From Planctomycetota bacterium (lineage in GTDB: Bacteria > Planctomycetota > UBA1135 > GCA-002686595): a stretch of DNA of 46,802 nucleotides. The stretch spans positions 1 to 46,802 of the forward strand of contig JAQWJQ010000102.1 of the NCBI GenBank assembly GCA_029248265.1, read 5' to 3'. Position 1 is the stretch's first letter, and each line of letters starts with the position of its first letter. Below are positions 16,078 through 27,368 of the stretch, one piece after another. A model generated the notes under the pieces. The model had not been told where the DNA came from. It made no database searches and saw only the letters and a program-made list of their open reading frames with translations. Both the position numbers and the translations under genes were made by a program.

Positions 16078-19047
16078 TCAAGCTCCGTCCCCGGAACCCG
16101 AAGCTTCTTCTTCAGGATTACTGGAGGGCGACTCCGCTGCGGGGCTTGGAGCCACCCCGCCGACGCCACGGGAGTCCGCGGCCGCAGAGCGAACCATGGC
16201 CCGCGTCGCCTCGAGGTCCAACTGCAGCCGGGCAAAGGCCTCCGCGTCAGCCGCCGTCAGCGCCGCGCGCCACGCCTCCACGGCGGCAGCCTGGCTCTTC
16301 ATCCGTCCACCAAGGAAGGCTACAGCCTCGGCCCGCGCCGCCGCGTCCTCGCCCACCTGAACGAGCCGAAGCATGGCGTCGAGGTCCCCGAGCTGGGTCG
16401 CGGGGAGCTCACCCGCCCAGCCCTCCTGTCCGATGAGGCCGAGCAGGACCTGCGCCGCGAGGTCCGCCCGAGCCCGCACTTCAGGGTCCACGGCTTGGCC
16501 GGACTGGACGACCGGGCTCTGAGTGTCCTCGGTCGCGTCAGGTTCCTGCCCGACGGAGGCCTCAATGGCCTCGAGCGCCTGTGCGACGAGCAAGCGGACG
16601 GCGCGGCCCGACCGGCCAGCGACCCCGGCGGAGGGCCCCCGAAAGAGGGACTCCGTCCGGGCGACGGCCGCGTCGTCGCGCCCCATGCGGCGCAGGAGTT
16701 CGATGCCCTCGAGCCCCAGCTCCACCCGGTCCCAACCGAAGCGATCGGCGGGCTCGGGCGCCGCGATGGCGTCGTCGAGGTCACCCAACGCACGCTCCGC
16801 CCGACGCGCCCGTGCCGCGAGCACGGCCTCATCTGCCGACTCCCCGTCGCGCAATTCAGCGGCGAGGTCATCCGCCTCGAGGAGGGCCCCAGCCAGGGAG
16901 ATGAGCGGTCCGTCGACACCGACGGACACCTCGGGATCCCCGCGAAGCCGGGCCAGGTGAGTGGTGCGAAGCGTCGCTCGCTCGCTGGCGCCGAGCTGAC
17001 CGAGCGCGAGCACGGGAGAGGCCCGCCGAAGATCGACGGCGGCAGCGACGACCCACCGGCTGTCCTCCAGCGGGAGCGCGGCCACCTGATCGGTGGCGAG
17101 GCCAAGGACGAGCTCGATACTGGCCCTCAACCGTGCGTTGCGCGTCGGGTCGAGGGACTCTGCGCCCCCAATGGGCCCGGCGACCCTGCGGGCGAGTTGG
17201 AGCAGCGGCGCGGCATCCGCGCCTCCGTTGAGGGTGAGCGCCGCCTGGCACAGCGCCCCCGCCAGCCCGGGGGCAGGCGCGATGACGCCTTCGACCAGGC
17301 CCTCTCGAGCGAGGAGCAGGTCGAGGGTCTCGGAGTGACCGATGCGGGCGAGCAGTGCGAGGAGCTGGAGGCGAAGCTCCTCGGAGGGCTCCGCCTGAAG
17401 GCGCAGCACCGTCCAACGGGAGGAGGTCTCCCGAACCTCGTGAGCCAGGAGCGGCGCGAACTCATCCGAGAGCAGGAGCTCCAGGGAGAGTCGACGGCGG
17501 TCGAAGTCCGGCTCCGCAACAAACTCGAAGAGCCGGTCGAGGACGGTCTCGGCCGCCTCGCTCCCGGGAGAGAGGCTGCCGGCGACGACCTTGAGCGCCC
17601 CGAGGAGTTCGTACCCGAGCGCCTCCCGCGCCTCGGGAGACTGCATCAGGTTGACGAGTTGGAGCGCGTCGCGAGCCGCCGAAGACAGGGTCAGGGAGCT
17701 CGCCGCGGCCCGGCGCACCCCGAGAGAGAGCCCTTGGTCCACGACCAGCGCACGGAGGTCCCGCATCAGCAGGCGGACGCCTCGCTCACGGTCGCCAGAG
17801 GACGGCACCCCGCGGGCCACGTCTCGGATGGCGAGGACGGCCCCCTGCAACGCGTCCGGATCGATCGGGCGCGAACGCCGCGCCTCGAGGCCTCCGCGGA
17901 AGATCCGAACGGCGGCCTCCAGCGCCTCGAGCCGCTCCGCCCCACCCTCCGCACCCTCCGGGTACTGGAGCCGGCGGAGCGCGCCGAGGGAGACCCAGAC
18001 GAAGTCCGGCCCAGCCCAGAGCGAGGCCTCGGCCACGGACAGGACCGCAGCCCGAGCGCTCCGCGCCGTCTCGCTGAGCGGGTCCGCCCCCTGGACCAGG
18101 TCGATCAGGACGCCGAGCCGGGCGTGAAGTTCACCGGGGTCGGCGACGGCGCCGAGCCCCTCCGCGAGGAGCTCTCGTGCCACCTCCGCATCGAGCGCGC
18201 CGCCGGCCACGGCGCGGCCGAGAGTACGCGCAGCACTCGCCGCCATCTCGGGGTCGACCCAATCCAGTGGCGCCTCGTCGAATCGGTCCGGCGCCAACTC
18301 CAGGAGCGCCAGGGCCCGCTCGTTGCCGGCAGCCAGGGCCTCGCGGAGTTCATCTCGGCCGGTCTGCTCCGGCGATCTCCCCTCCAGCTGCCCCCAGCGC
18401 GCCTCGAAGCTCGCGAGGGTTTCGAAGGAGCGGGCATAGAGGCGGTAGAGGGCTGTCCTGGCGCCCTTGCGGACCTCAGCGGACGCGCCCTCATCCAGGA
18501 GACGCGCGACGGCGGGCGCTTGCTCGATGAGTTCCAGCTCGGCGACCACAAAGGAGGCCGCGATCTCGAGCTCGGGAATGGAGGGCGCCCCATCTCCACC
18601 CGGCGAGAGCGCGAAGGCGATGCAAGCGTCGGTGTGCTTCCGGCCCGCGTCAGATTCCCGCTCACGAACCAGCCAGGCGCGCGCTTCGGTGGCTCGCGCC
18701 GCTCGCTGCGCCCGACGCGCCGCGGCGAGCCCCGGCGGGATCGGCCGGCCGGCTCGGAGGATGATGGCCAGGGTCAGGTCTTGGGCTGCGCTGGCCCGGT
18801 AGGTGTTAGCCGCGCGGTCGAGGGCCTCCGCGTCGAGCTCGAGGAGCGCCGCCGAGATCTCGGTGATCCGCTGGATCCGCCGGCGATCCAGCGGGTCGAG
18901 GCGGACAGGCTTGCCCGACGAAACGGACTCGACGCCAGGCGGGCTGACTGCCGCGGGGAGGGCCGGGGCGGAGGCTGCCGAGGGGAAGGCGAGACAAAGG
19001 GCGAGGAGCGGGGCTCTCGAGCGCAACTTTTGACTTCCACCTATCAC
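16078..19047 (-). CDS. Large (~990 aa) exported alpha-helical hypothetical protein
   Basis: Minus ORF 16078..19452 trimmed to a GTG/TTG start after aroK. Signal peptide KLRSRAPLLALCLAFPSAASA, then Ala/Leu/Glu-rich helical sequence. Confidence 0.65.
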   Translation of the reverse strand: MIGGSQKLRSRAPLLALCLAFPSAASAPALPAAVSPPGVESVSSGKPVRLDPLDRRRIQRITEISAALLELDAEALDRAANTYRASAAQDLTLAIILRAGRPIPPGLAAARRAQRAARATEARAWLVRERESDAGRKHTDACIAFALSPGGDGAPSIPELEIAASFVVAELELIEQAPAVARLLDEGASAEVRKGARTALYRLYARSFETLASFEARWGQLEGRSPEQTGRDELREALAAGNERALALLELAPDRFDEAPLDWVDPEMAASAARTLGRAVAGGALDAEVARELLAEGLGAVADPGELHARLGVLIDLVQGADPLSETARSARAAVLSVAEASLWAGPDFVWVSLGALRRLQYPEGAEGGAERLEALEAAVRIFRGGLEARRSRPIDPDALQGAVLAIRDVARGVPSSGDRERGVRLLMRDLRALVVDQGLSLGVRRAAASSLTLSSAARDALQLVNLMQSPEAREALGYELLGALKVVAGSLSPGSEAAETVLDRLFEFVAEPDFDRRRLSLELLLSDEFAPLLAHEVRETSSRWTVLRLQAEPSEELRLQLLALLARIGHSETLDLLLAREGLVEGVIAPAPGLAGALCQAALTLNGGADAAPLLQLARRVAGPIGGAESLDPTRNARLRASIELVLGLATDQVAALPLEDSRWVVAAAVDLRRASPVLALGQLGASERATLRTTHLARLRGDPEVSVGVDGPLISLAGALLEADDLAAELRDGESADEAVLAARARRAERALGDLDDAIAAPEPADRFGWDRVELGLEGIELLRRMGRDDAAVARTESLFRGPSAGVAGRSGRAVRLLVAQALEAIEASVGQEPDATEDTQSPVVQSGQAVDPEVRARADLAAQVLLGLIGQEGWAGELPATQLGDLDAMLRLVQVGEDAAARAEAVAFLGGRMKSQAAAVEAWRAALTAADAEAFARLQLDLEATRAMVRSAAADSRGVGGVAPSPAAESPSSNPEEEASGSGDGA

Positions 19048-19186
19048 CAGGAATGAATGTAGCACCGCGGGCCGCTGATCCCAGGGTCGCGTGCTCTCTC
19101 CTTTGAGGTTATCGAGCGCGCCCCGCCCCGAGCTTGCCCCGAACGGCCGCCCGCAGGTCGGATCTGCCCCCGGGTCCCCTCGCGAG

Positions 19187-19723
19187 TCACCTATCCCAGA
19201 GACGCTCCAACTCGAGGGCGAGCTCGTCGGGCCCGCGCTCCCCCACCTCGAGGATCTCGTTGGCGAGGGCCGCGAACCAGGGGCCTCGGCGGCGCTCGAG
19301 CGAGATGAACTCCTCTTCATCTCTGCCCGTGATCCTCGGGCGCGAGGTCTCCTCGTCCTCCAGCATCCGCCGGCGGAGCACGGCGAGCGGCGCCTTGAGC
19401 CAGGCAATGGTCGCGCCCCCCGCGAGGCGTTCTCGGCAGGCGACTCGCTCAACGGTTCCTCCTCCCGTTGCGAGGACCGTGGGCCCCTCCGCCGAATCCA
19501 GCACCTGCACCAAGGCCTGCTCCTCCAGGTCTCGGAAGCGCTCGAGCCCCAGGGAGCAGAGGGCCTCCCCCGGTGAATGGACGCCGGCCTTCAGGGCGAC
19601 CACCTCATCAAGGTCCACGAACCGAGCCCCCGTTCGCGTCGCGAGGGCCCGACCGACCGTGGTCTTCCCCGCACAACGCAGGCCGATGAGGGCGAGGACC
19701 GGAGCTTGACCGTCCGCCTTCAT
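19187..19723 (-). CDS. aroK: Shikimate kinase
   Basis: ALIGLRCAGKTTVGRALATRTGARFVDLDEVV, VLATGGGTVE, SRPRITG. TGATG overlap with the aroDE stop. Confidence 0.9.
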   Translation of the reverse strand: MKADGQAPVLALIGLRCAGKTTVGRALATRTGARFVDLDEVVALKAGVHSPGEALCSLGLERFRDLEEQALVQVLDSAEGPTVLATGGGTVERVACRERLAGGATIAWLKAPLAVLRRRMLEDEETSRPRITGRDEEEFISLERRRGPWFAALANEILEVGERGPDELALELERLWDR

Positions 19724-21273
19724 CAACGACCCTCTCGCCCCAACCAATGACCCAGCGCCCTCTCCATGGCCGCCATCGCCGCCTCCCGGACCTCGGCGGG
19801 GGGTCCTTCCTCACCGAATCGGCGAAGGTACCCGCGCCGGAAGATCTTCAGGTGCTGCAGCCACGCCTGACGAAGGAACCACTGCGCCCCCTCCACGGTC
19901 ATCGCCCCACGGGACTCCGCCCTCCGGAGGAGCGCCGTCCGGCGGGGACAGTAGACCGCGTCGAGCACCACCACGCCTGGAGCCAGGAGCTCGTCCGGGA
20001 CCGGCACCACCCCGAGGCCGCCCGTGCCGAGCGGCGTGGCGTGCACGATCACCGAGGGCGCCGGCGCCGCGAGGGTACCGAGCGCCTCGAGCGTGATCGC
20101 GTGATCAGGCCCGAGGTCCGCAGCGGCGTCCAGCCGCCGGGCGGCCACCGTGATCGTCGCGCCGGCATCACGCAACGCGTGCACCGCCGCGCGAGCGGCG
20201 CCACCCGCCCCGAGCACCAGCGCGACCGCACCCTCCAGGGGCGCGCCCGACGCCTCGAGCGCCGCTCGGATCGCCGGAGCATCCGTGTTGGATCCGCGCT
20301 CGGCGCCAAGGTCCCCCACCTCGATCGTATTCAGGGCTCCCAGCGCCCTCGCCGCGGCCGAAGACTCGGAGACCAACCCCATGGCCTCGACCTTGTAGGG
20401 CGCCGTGACCGAGAGGCCCCTGAGCCTCGGCGCCAGGGCCAAGGCCGCGGCGGGCGGCGCGAGGGTCGGCGCGAGCACCCCGTCCACCCCAGCCGCCGCG
20501 AGCGCAGCGCCGTGGACCACCGGCCCAGCGGAGTGTCCGATCGGAGCGCCGCAGACAAGGGCGAGATCAGTCTCCTGGGTCGGCGCCTGACCCGGCCAGA
20601 TGGCCCGCACATGATCCACCGTGAGCTGACCAGGGGCCGCGGGGCGCAGGCCCTCGCCTCCGTCCCGGGTGGGCGCTGCGTACGTGAAGACTCCACCGAA
20701 CGCAGGGGCGAGCAAGCGAGTGAAGGCTCCCGCCTCCCCCGTGGCCAGCGCGATGGTCGAACGGGCCGGCCGCCCTTCGAGCCAGGCCAGCAACGCGATC
20801 CCCTGACGCGCGTCTGTCGCCGCAGGCGCGAGCTTCACTAGGTCGCGATCCGGAACCGCCAGCTGGTCCAGCCGCGCGGCGAGCCCCTCCAGCTCCACGA
20901 CGCTCTCCGCGCCCCGGTGGGTCGAGATGATCCGTGGTGCGCCGACCTCTCCGACGGGGTCAGCGAAGCGCTCGTCCACATCGACGTACGCCGCTCCTGC
21001 CGCCGCCGCCGAGACCAGCAGCTCACGGCGCGCGGCCGCGTCGCCGCGGAAGCCTCCGAAGCCCTCTTCTCCGTGAACCGCCGCGATCACCGGGCACGCG
21101 GCGCGCTCGGTGAGGGCACGCAGCCCCGCGGGGTCCCGCTGCACCTCCCCGGCGAGATGGTCGAGGCGAAACTCCACGACCTCGGCGCCTTCCGCAGCAC
21201 CTCCCGCGAGGGCACGACCGAGCGACTCGTAGCTCTCCGCGAGCAAGGAGACCACCAGCGGCGCCGCGTTCAT
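19723..21273 (-). CDS. aroDE: Bifunctional type I 3-dehydroquinate dehydratase / shikimate 5-dehydrogenase
   Basis: N-terminal AroD: VEFRLDHLAGE, IISTHR, DLVKLAP. C-terminal AroE: GAPIGHSAGPVVH, LSVTAPYKVEAM, SNTDAPAIRAAL, LGAGGAARAAVHAL. Confidence 0.9.
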   Translation of the reverse strand: MNAAPLVVSLLAESYESLGRALAGGAAEGAEVVEFRLDHLAGEVQRDPAGLRALTERAACPVIAAVHGEEGFGGFRGDAAARRELLVSAAAAGAAYVDVDERFADPVGEVGAPRIISTHRGAESVVELEGLAARLDQLAVPDRDLVKLAPAATDARQGIALLAWLEGRPARSTIALATGEAGAFTRLLAPAFGGVFTYAAPTRDGGEGLRPAAPGQLTVDHVRAIWPGQAPTQETDLALVCGAPIGHSAGPVVHGAALAAAGVDGVLAPTLAPPAAALALAPRLRGLSVTAPYKVEAMGLVSESSAAARALGALNTIEVGDLGAERGSNTDAPAIRAALEASGAPLEGAVALVLGAGGAARAAVHALRDAGATITVAARRLDAAADLGPDHAITLEALGTLAAPAPSVIVHATPLGTGGLGVVPVPDELLAPGVVVLDAVYCPRRTALLRRAESRGAMTVEGAQWFLRQAWLQHLKIFRRGYLRRFGEEGPPAEVREAAMAAMERALGHWLGREGR

Positions 21274-22208
21274 CGCTCGCCCCCGCCGTCCCCCTCGCCA
21301 GGCGCGCCCGCGCCCTCCTCGGTCGCCTCCCCGCGCGCCGCCTCCTCCCGCATCATGCCCAGCGCCGCGCGCCTGATGGCGGCATAGAGTTCGGCCACCG
21401 GCAGCTCCGTGAGGGCCCGGTCATGCCGTTCCAAGGTCGAGTGGTCTCGGCGCGCCACGGGGCCGGTGAGGACCTCTGCCCCGGCCCCCTCGCTCGCATT
21501 GCTGGCGGCGGTCAGCGCGAGGCGCCCGAAGGCTTCCCGGAAGGCCGCTCGCTCCCCCTCGCTCTGCCCCATGGCCACCGCGGCCCGATCCACGAGAGCC
21601 ACGGTCCCTGTGGCCACCATGGTCGCCATGGCGTGGTACCTCGCCTTGGTGCCCTCGGAGCTATCAGGGAGTTCGATGGGCACGCCTCCCAGGCTCGAGA
21701 CGAGCGAACGCGCAAGCGAGAGCGCCAACGGGCCGCCGGCCTCGAGGACGAAGGGCGCGCGACGAAAGAAGCCCGGCGCCGCCGCGACCGGTACCGCGAG
21801 CAGCGGGTGGACGGAACCCACCTGGACGCCTGCGACCTCGAGCAGCGGCCCGAGGGACCGCGCCCCTGTGGTCGCGCCGCTCGTGTGGAGGACCACCGTC
21901 TCGCCGTGTCCTGAGAGCTGACCCGCGAGCTCCTTGGCCACCGACTCGATGGCGTCATCACGCACCGCCACAATGATCAAGGGCCGCGACGCCACGTCCG
22001 CCCACTCCGAGGAGCACCCCACACCTGGGGCCTGCGTGGAGAGCCGAACGTCCCCCGGGCGACGCGCCCAGAGCGCCACGTCGTGGGCGGCCCCCAGGCT
22101 CGCAGCGAAGGCCGACGCCACGCGTCCGCCTCCGATGATTCCGATCCGCAGTCGCGGCGCGCCGCCATCGACCCTGTCAGGCGCCATGGGCTGCTCAGCC
22201 AAGGTCAT
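21270..22208 (-). CDS. Rossmann-fold / DUF2520 domain protein
   Basis: RIGIIGGGRVASAFAASLG..., LIIVAVRDDAIESVAKEL, VLHTSGATTGARSLGPL, VGSVHPLLAV, with a C-terminal DUF2520-like helical region. Confidence 0.8.
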   Translation of the reverse strand: MTLAEQPMAPDRVDGGAPRLRIGIIGGGRVASAFAASLGAAHDVALWARRPGDVRLSTQAPGVGCSSEWADVASRPLIIVAVRDDAIESVAKELAGQLSGHGETVVLHTSGATTGARSLGPLLEVAGVQVGSVHPLLAVPVAAAPGFFRRAPFVLEAGGPLALSLARSLVSSLGGVPIELPDSSEGTKARYHAMATMVATGTVALVDRAAVAMGQSEGERAAFREAFGRLALTAASNASEGAGAEVLTGPVARRDHSTLERHDRALTELPVAELYAAIRRAALGMMREEAARGEATEEGAGAPGEGDGGGER

Positions 22209-23187
22209 CCCCCGCCAAGCTGGTGAGGGCCGAGCCCGCGGGGCGGGCGACCGTCGAGAGCCGGACTCCGAGCCCGCGGCCCGCCGCCCGTCGCTCGAGG
22301 AGCCCGAGGGTCTCGGCCGCCGAGCTGGCATCCGGGAAGAGCCCGAAGAAGCTCGAACCGCTCCCTGCCAGGCGGAAGTGCGACTCGCCGGCCTCGTCGA
22401 GGAGCGTGAACCACGGCTCCAGTCCTGGGATGGCCCGCCGCGCGGGCGCCTCGAGGTCATTGACCAGCGCAGCCCGAGCCTCGAGGGCCGAGAGGTGGAA
22501 CAGGTCGCGCGCGTCCGACTCGGCACGCGACCGATGGACCTGGAGGTCCGTGACCGGTCCGGCCTCGAGGGCCCCGTACACGACCGGCGTGGAGCACTCC
22601 ACTTCAGGCGTGATGAGCGCCACCCACCAGTCCGCTGGGCCATCGAGGGGCACCAGCTCCACCCCGGTCCCCAGGGCCAACGCGGCGCCGGTCTCGCGAG
22701 CGGCGTGGAAGAAGGCGCAGTCAGCGCCCAGCTCACCGAGTCCGTCACCGAGTCCGTCACCGAGCCCCGCTCCTGGCTCCAGGGCGGCTCCGGAGCACTC
22801 AAGGAACGCGGCACGCGCTGCGGCCGCCGCGTCGGCGCTCCCGCCGCCGAGGCCCGCGCGGCTCGGGACGTTCTTGATGAGGTCCACCGCAAGCCCACGC
22901 GTCGCCCCGGCCGCACCACGACCGAGCATCGCGCCGCGCACCGCGAGGTTCCCGCCGTCCGTCGGGATGTCCGGCGAGGCGAAGTCGCCGGAGACGCGGG
23001 CGGCGACCTCCAGGGAGGCCAGTCCCCCCTCTGCCTCCGGTCCGCCGGCGCTCGATGAGACGGTCACGGCGTCGCCGAGGTCCAGGGCGAGCATGGTCAT
23101 GACCAGCTCGTGCAACCCGTCCGTCCGTCGACCCAGCACGCGCAGGGTCGGATTGATCTTGGCGTTCGCGAGGAGCGAGATGCTCAC
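22195..23187 (-). CDS. ispE: 4-diphosphocytidyl-2-C-methyl-D-erythritol kinase
   Basis: LANAKINPTLRVLGRRTDGLHELVMTM, GHMP loop VPSRAGLGGGSADAAAAARAAF, LAGSGSSFFGLF. Confidence 0.9.
   Translation of the reverse strand: MSISLLANAKINPTLRVLGRRTDGLHELVMTMLALDLGDAVTVSSSAGGPEAEGGLASLEVAARVSGDFASPDIPTDGGNLAVRGAMLGRGAAGATRGLAVDLIKNVPSRAGLGGGSADAAAAARAAFLECSGAALEPGAGLGDGLGDGLGELGADCAFFHAARETGAALALGTGVELVPLDGPADWWVALITPEVECSTPVVYGALEAGPVTDLQVHRSRAESDARDLFHLSALEARAALVNDLEAPARRAIPGLEPWFTLLDEAGESHFRLAGSGSSFFGLFPDASSAAETLGLLERRAAGRGLGVRLSTVARPAGSALTSLAGDDLG
22732..22767. repeat. Three 12-bp tandem units inside ispE (encoding LGDGLGDGLGEL)
   Basis: ctcaccgagtcc / gtcaccgagtcc / gtcaccgagccc on the plus strand. 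Confidence 0.7.
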
Positions 23188-24566
23188 CGGGTGCCCTCGT
23201 CAAACTCCATGTTGTCGATCAGGCGCACCCCGCCGACGTTGACCGCCACGAGCCCGACCGCGCGCTCCATCACCCCCTCCGGCGCGTTGGCGGTCCAGAC
23301 CTCTGGATCGCGCACCTCGGCGTACTCGACTTCGATTCCGGGCATGGAGACCCCTTCACGCAGCAACCGGGACAACGCGGCGGCGTCCCGCTCGCCCGCG
23401 GCCCACGCGGCCTTGGTGGCGAAGAGCGCCCGCGAGAGGACCTCGGCCCTGCTCCTCGAGGCCCCATCTAGCAGAGCATTGCGGGAGGACATGGCGACCC
23501 CCGCGGCCTCCCGCACCGTCGGGCAACGGACGATCTCTGGCTGCCCACCCCGACGCGCCGCCACATGCTGTACGACCAGGCACTGCTGGAAGTCCTTGGC
23601 TCCGAAGTAGGCGCGGTTCGGCTCGACGACGTCGAAGAGGCGGTCCACGATCGTGGCCACCCCGTCGAAGTGGCCGGGGCGGAAGTCTCCCTCGAGCCCC
23701 GCCGCGCTGGGCCCCGGCGCGACGTGCGACGCGGCCGGAAGCTCTCCCTCCACGAGCTCCCCTGGGAAGAACGCCTCCAGGCTCCCCGTGAAGACCATCG
23801 CGCAGCCCACCTGCGCGAGGAGCGCCGCGTCACCGGCGAAGTCTCGCGGGTACTTCTCCAGATCCGTCGCGTCGTTGAACTGGAGCGGGTTCACGAAGAC
23901 CGAGACGCAGGCGAGGTCATTCTCCATCGCTGCGCGCCGGACCAGCTCGAGGTGCCCCTCGTGAAGCGCCCCCATGGTCGGCACGAACCCAATGGAGGCT
24001 CCCGCCGCTCGCGCCGCGTCGCACCACGCGCGCGCCTCCGCGGGCGAGTCCAGCCGGGCGAGCCCGCCGCCCTCCTCCAGGAAGGCCAGCTGCTCCGTGA
24101 CGGTCCGCCCCGAGCGCGGCAAGCGCTGGTCAGCGGCGATCTCCTTCAGTGGCCCGAGCACGAAAGGTCGCTCCTCCATACGCGGGTGCGGCAACCGCAG
24201 CTCCGGCCCCCCCTCGGTGATCGCGGCCCCCTCCTCATCGAGGGCGTAGAGCAGGTCCAGGTCGAGGACGCGGGGCCCACGCGGCTCCTCGCGCGCCCGG
24301 TCTCGTCCGAGGTGCGCCTCGATACCGTGCAGTCGCTCGAGCAGCGCAGCCGTCGCGATGGTCGTCTCCACGAGCACAGCGCCGTTGGTGTAGTCCGGCT
24401 GCTCCGCGGGCCCCCCCACGGCACCGGTCCCGTGCCAGCGCGACCTGCGGAGGATCTGGATGTCCCCGTCTCGTTCCAGCAGCGACAGGGCTCGCTTGAA
24501 CGTGCGCTCCGGCACCCCGACGTTGGCGCCGAGGGCGATGGCCGCCGTGATTCTCGACCTCACCAT
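23184..24566 (-). CDS. Fused HPPK (FolK) - pantothenate synthetase (PanC)
   Basis: N-terminal HPPK: IALGANVGVPERTFKRAL..., EPRGPRVLDLDLLYA, LPHPRMEERPFVLGPL. C-terminal PanC: GFVPTMGALHEGHLELVRRA, VSVFVNPLQFN, AYFGAKDFQQCLVV, MSSRNALL. Single uninterrupted ORF. Confidence 0.9.
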   Translation of the reverse strand: MVRSRITAAIALGANVGVPERTFKRALSLLERDGDIQILRRSRWHGTGAVGGPAEQPDYTNGAVLVETTIATAALLERLHGIEAHLGRDRAREEPRGPRVLDLDLLYALDEEGAAITEGGPELRLPHPRMEERPFVLGPLKEIAADQRLPRSGRTVTEQLAFLEEGGGLARLDSPAEARAWCDAARAAGASIGFVPTMGALHEGHLELVRRAAMENDLACVSVFVNPLQFNDATDLEKYPRDFAGDAALLAQVGCAMVFTGSLEAFFPGELVEGELPAASHVAPGPSAAGLEGDFRPGHFDGVATIVDRLFDVVEPNRAYFGAKDFQQCLVVQHVAARRGGQPEIVRCPTVREAAGVAMSSRNALLDGASRSRAEVLSRALFATKAAWAAGERDAAALSRLLREGVSMPGIEVEYAEVRDPEVWTANAPEGVMERAVGLVAVNVGGVRLIDNMEFDEGTR

Positions 24567-24580
24567 GTTCGCTCGCGCCC

Positions 24581-26784
<2,204 letters not shown>

Positions 26785-26840
26785 CGCAACGCGCTAAACC
26801 CGCTGCCTGCAACACACCAGCCATTCAGCCTCGCAACTCG

Positions 26841-26877
26841 GGCGGGTCGCCCTCCAGGGAGACCCGCCTTCGTCGTT
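26841..26877 (+). terminator. Putative terminator after eno
   Basis: GGCGGGTC-G-CCCT-CC-AGGG-A-GACCCGCC hairpin followed by TTCGTCGTTT. Confidence 0.6.
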
Positions 26878-26900
26878 TGAAAAGGGGGGCGTGCGTTATC

Positions 26901-27215
26901 ATGCTGAGGCACATGGCGACCGTCCGCCCGATCCCCTCCCCGATGCTCATTCGGTTCATCAGGAACGCCATCGCGTGGTCCCCTGTTTGGGTCCCCGCGT
27001 TGCTGATCTGGCAGATCTCCGTCGGGGGGCTCCGGCCCGCGCTCGCGGAGCAGAAGCGCCTGGACGAGGAGCGCCCCGCCGTCAAGGAGCGGCACCGCGC
27101 CACATCGTCCGACTTCGAGGAGATGTCTGCGGAGCACCGCGCCTGGGAAGATCCGGTCTACCGCGAGCGGCTGCGTCGCGCGAACCGCGCTGAGGACGAG
27201 GCTGGCCCGCGATAA
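26901..27215 (+). CDS. Small single-TM coiled-coil protein, possibly FtsB/DivIC-like
   Basis: One TM (AWSPVWVPALLIWQISVG) followed by a charged helix ending in WEDPVYRERLRRANR; directly downstream of eno. Confidence 0.45.
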   Translation: MLRHMATVRPIPSPMLIRFIRNAIAWSPVWVPALLIWQISVGGLRPALAEQKRLDEERPAVKERHRATSSDFEEMSAEHRAWEDPVYRERLRRANRAEDEAGPR

Positions 27216-27368
27216 GGGCCCCCTCTTCCGCGAGGCTCGGCACCAGTGAGTTCCTGGGAAGGCCAAAGCTCGAGGCGCGGCCACGACCAGCGCTCGCGAC
27301 GGCGACCCGTTCTTGGCATCGTCTGCGTCATGGGCGCTATTCAAAACGCTTGGACGTGGCCGACCCTC

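Noticed and set aside
16045-19056. 1003-aa plus-strand ORF opposite the 990-aa hypothetical
   Set aside because: Antisense of a better candidate. It is rich in R/P/G/E with no fold-like hydrophobic pattern, while the minus frame has a signal peptide and balanced composition. Long antisense ORFs are expected at this GC content.
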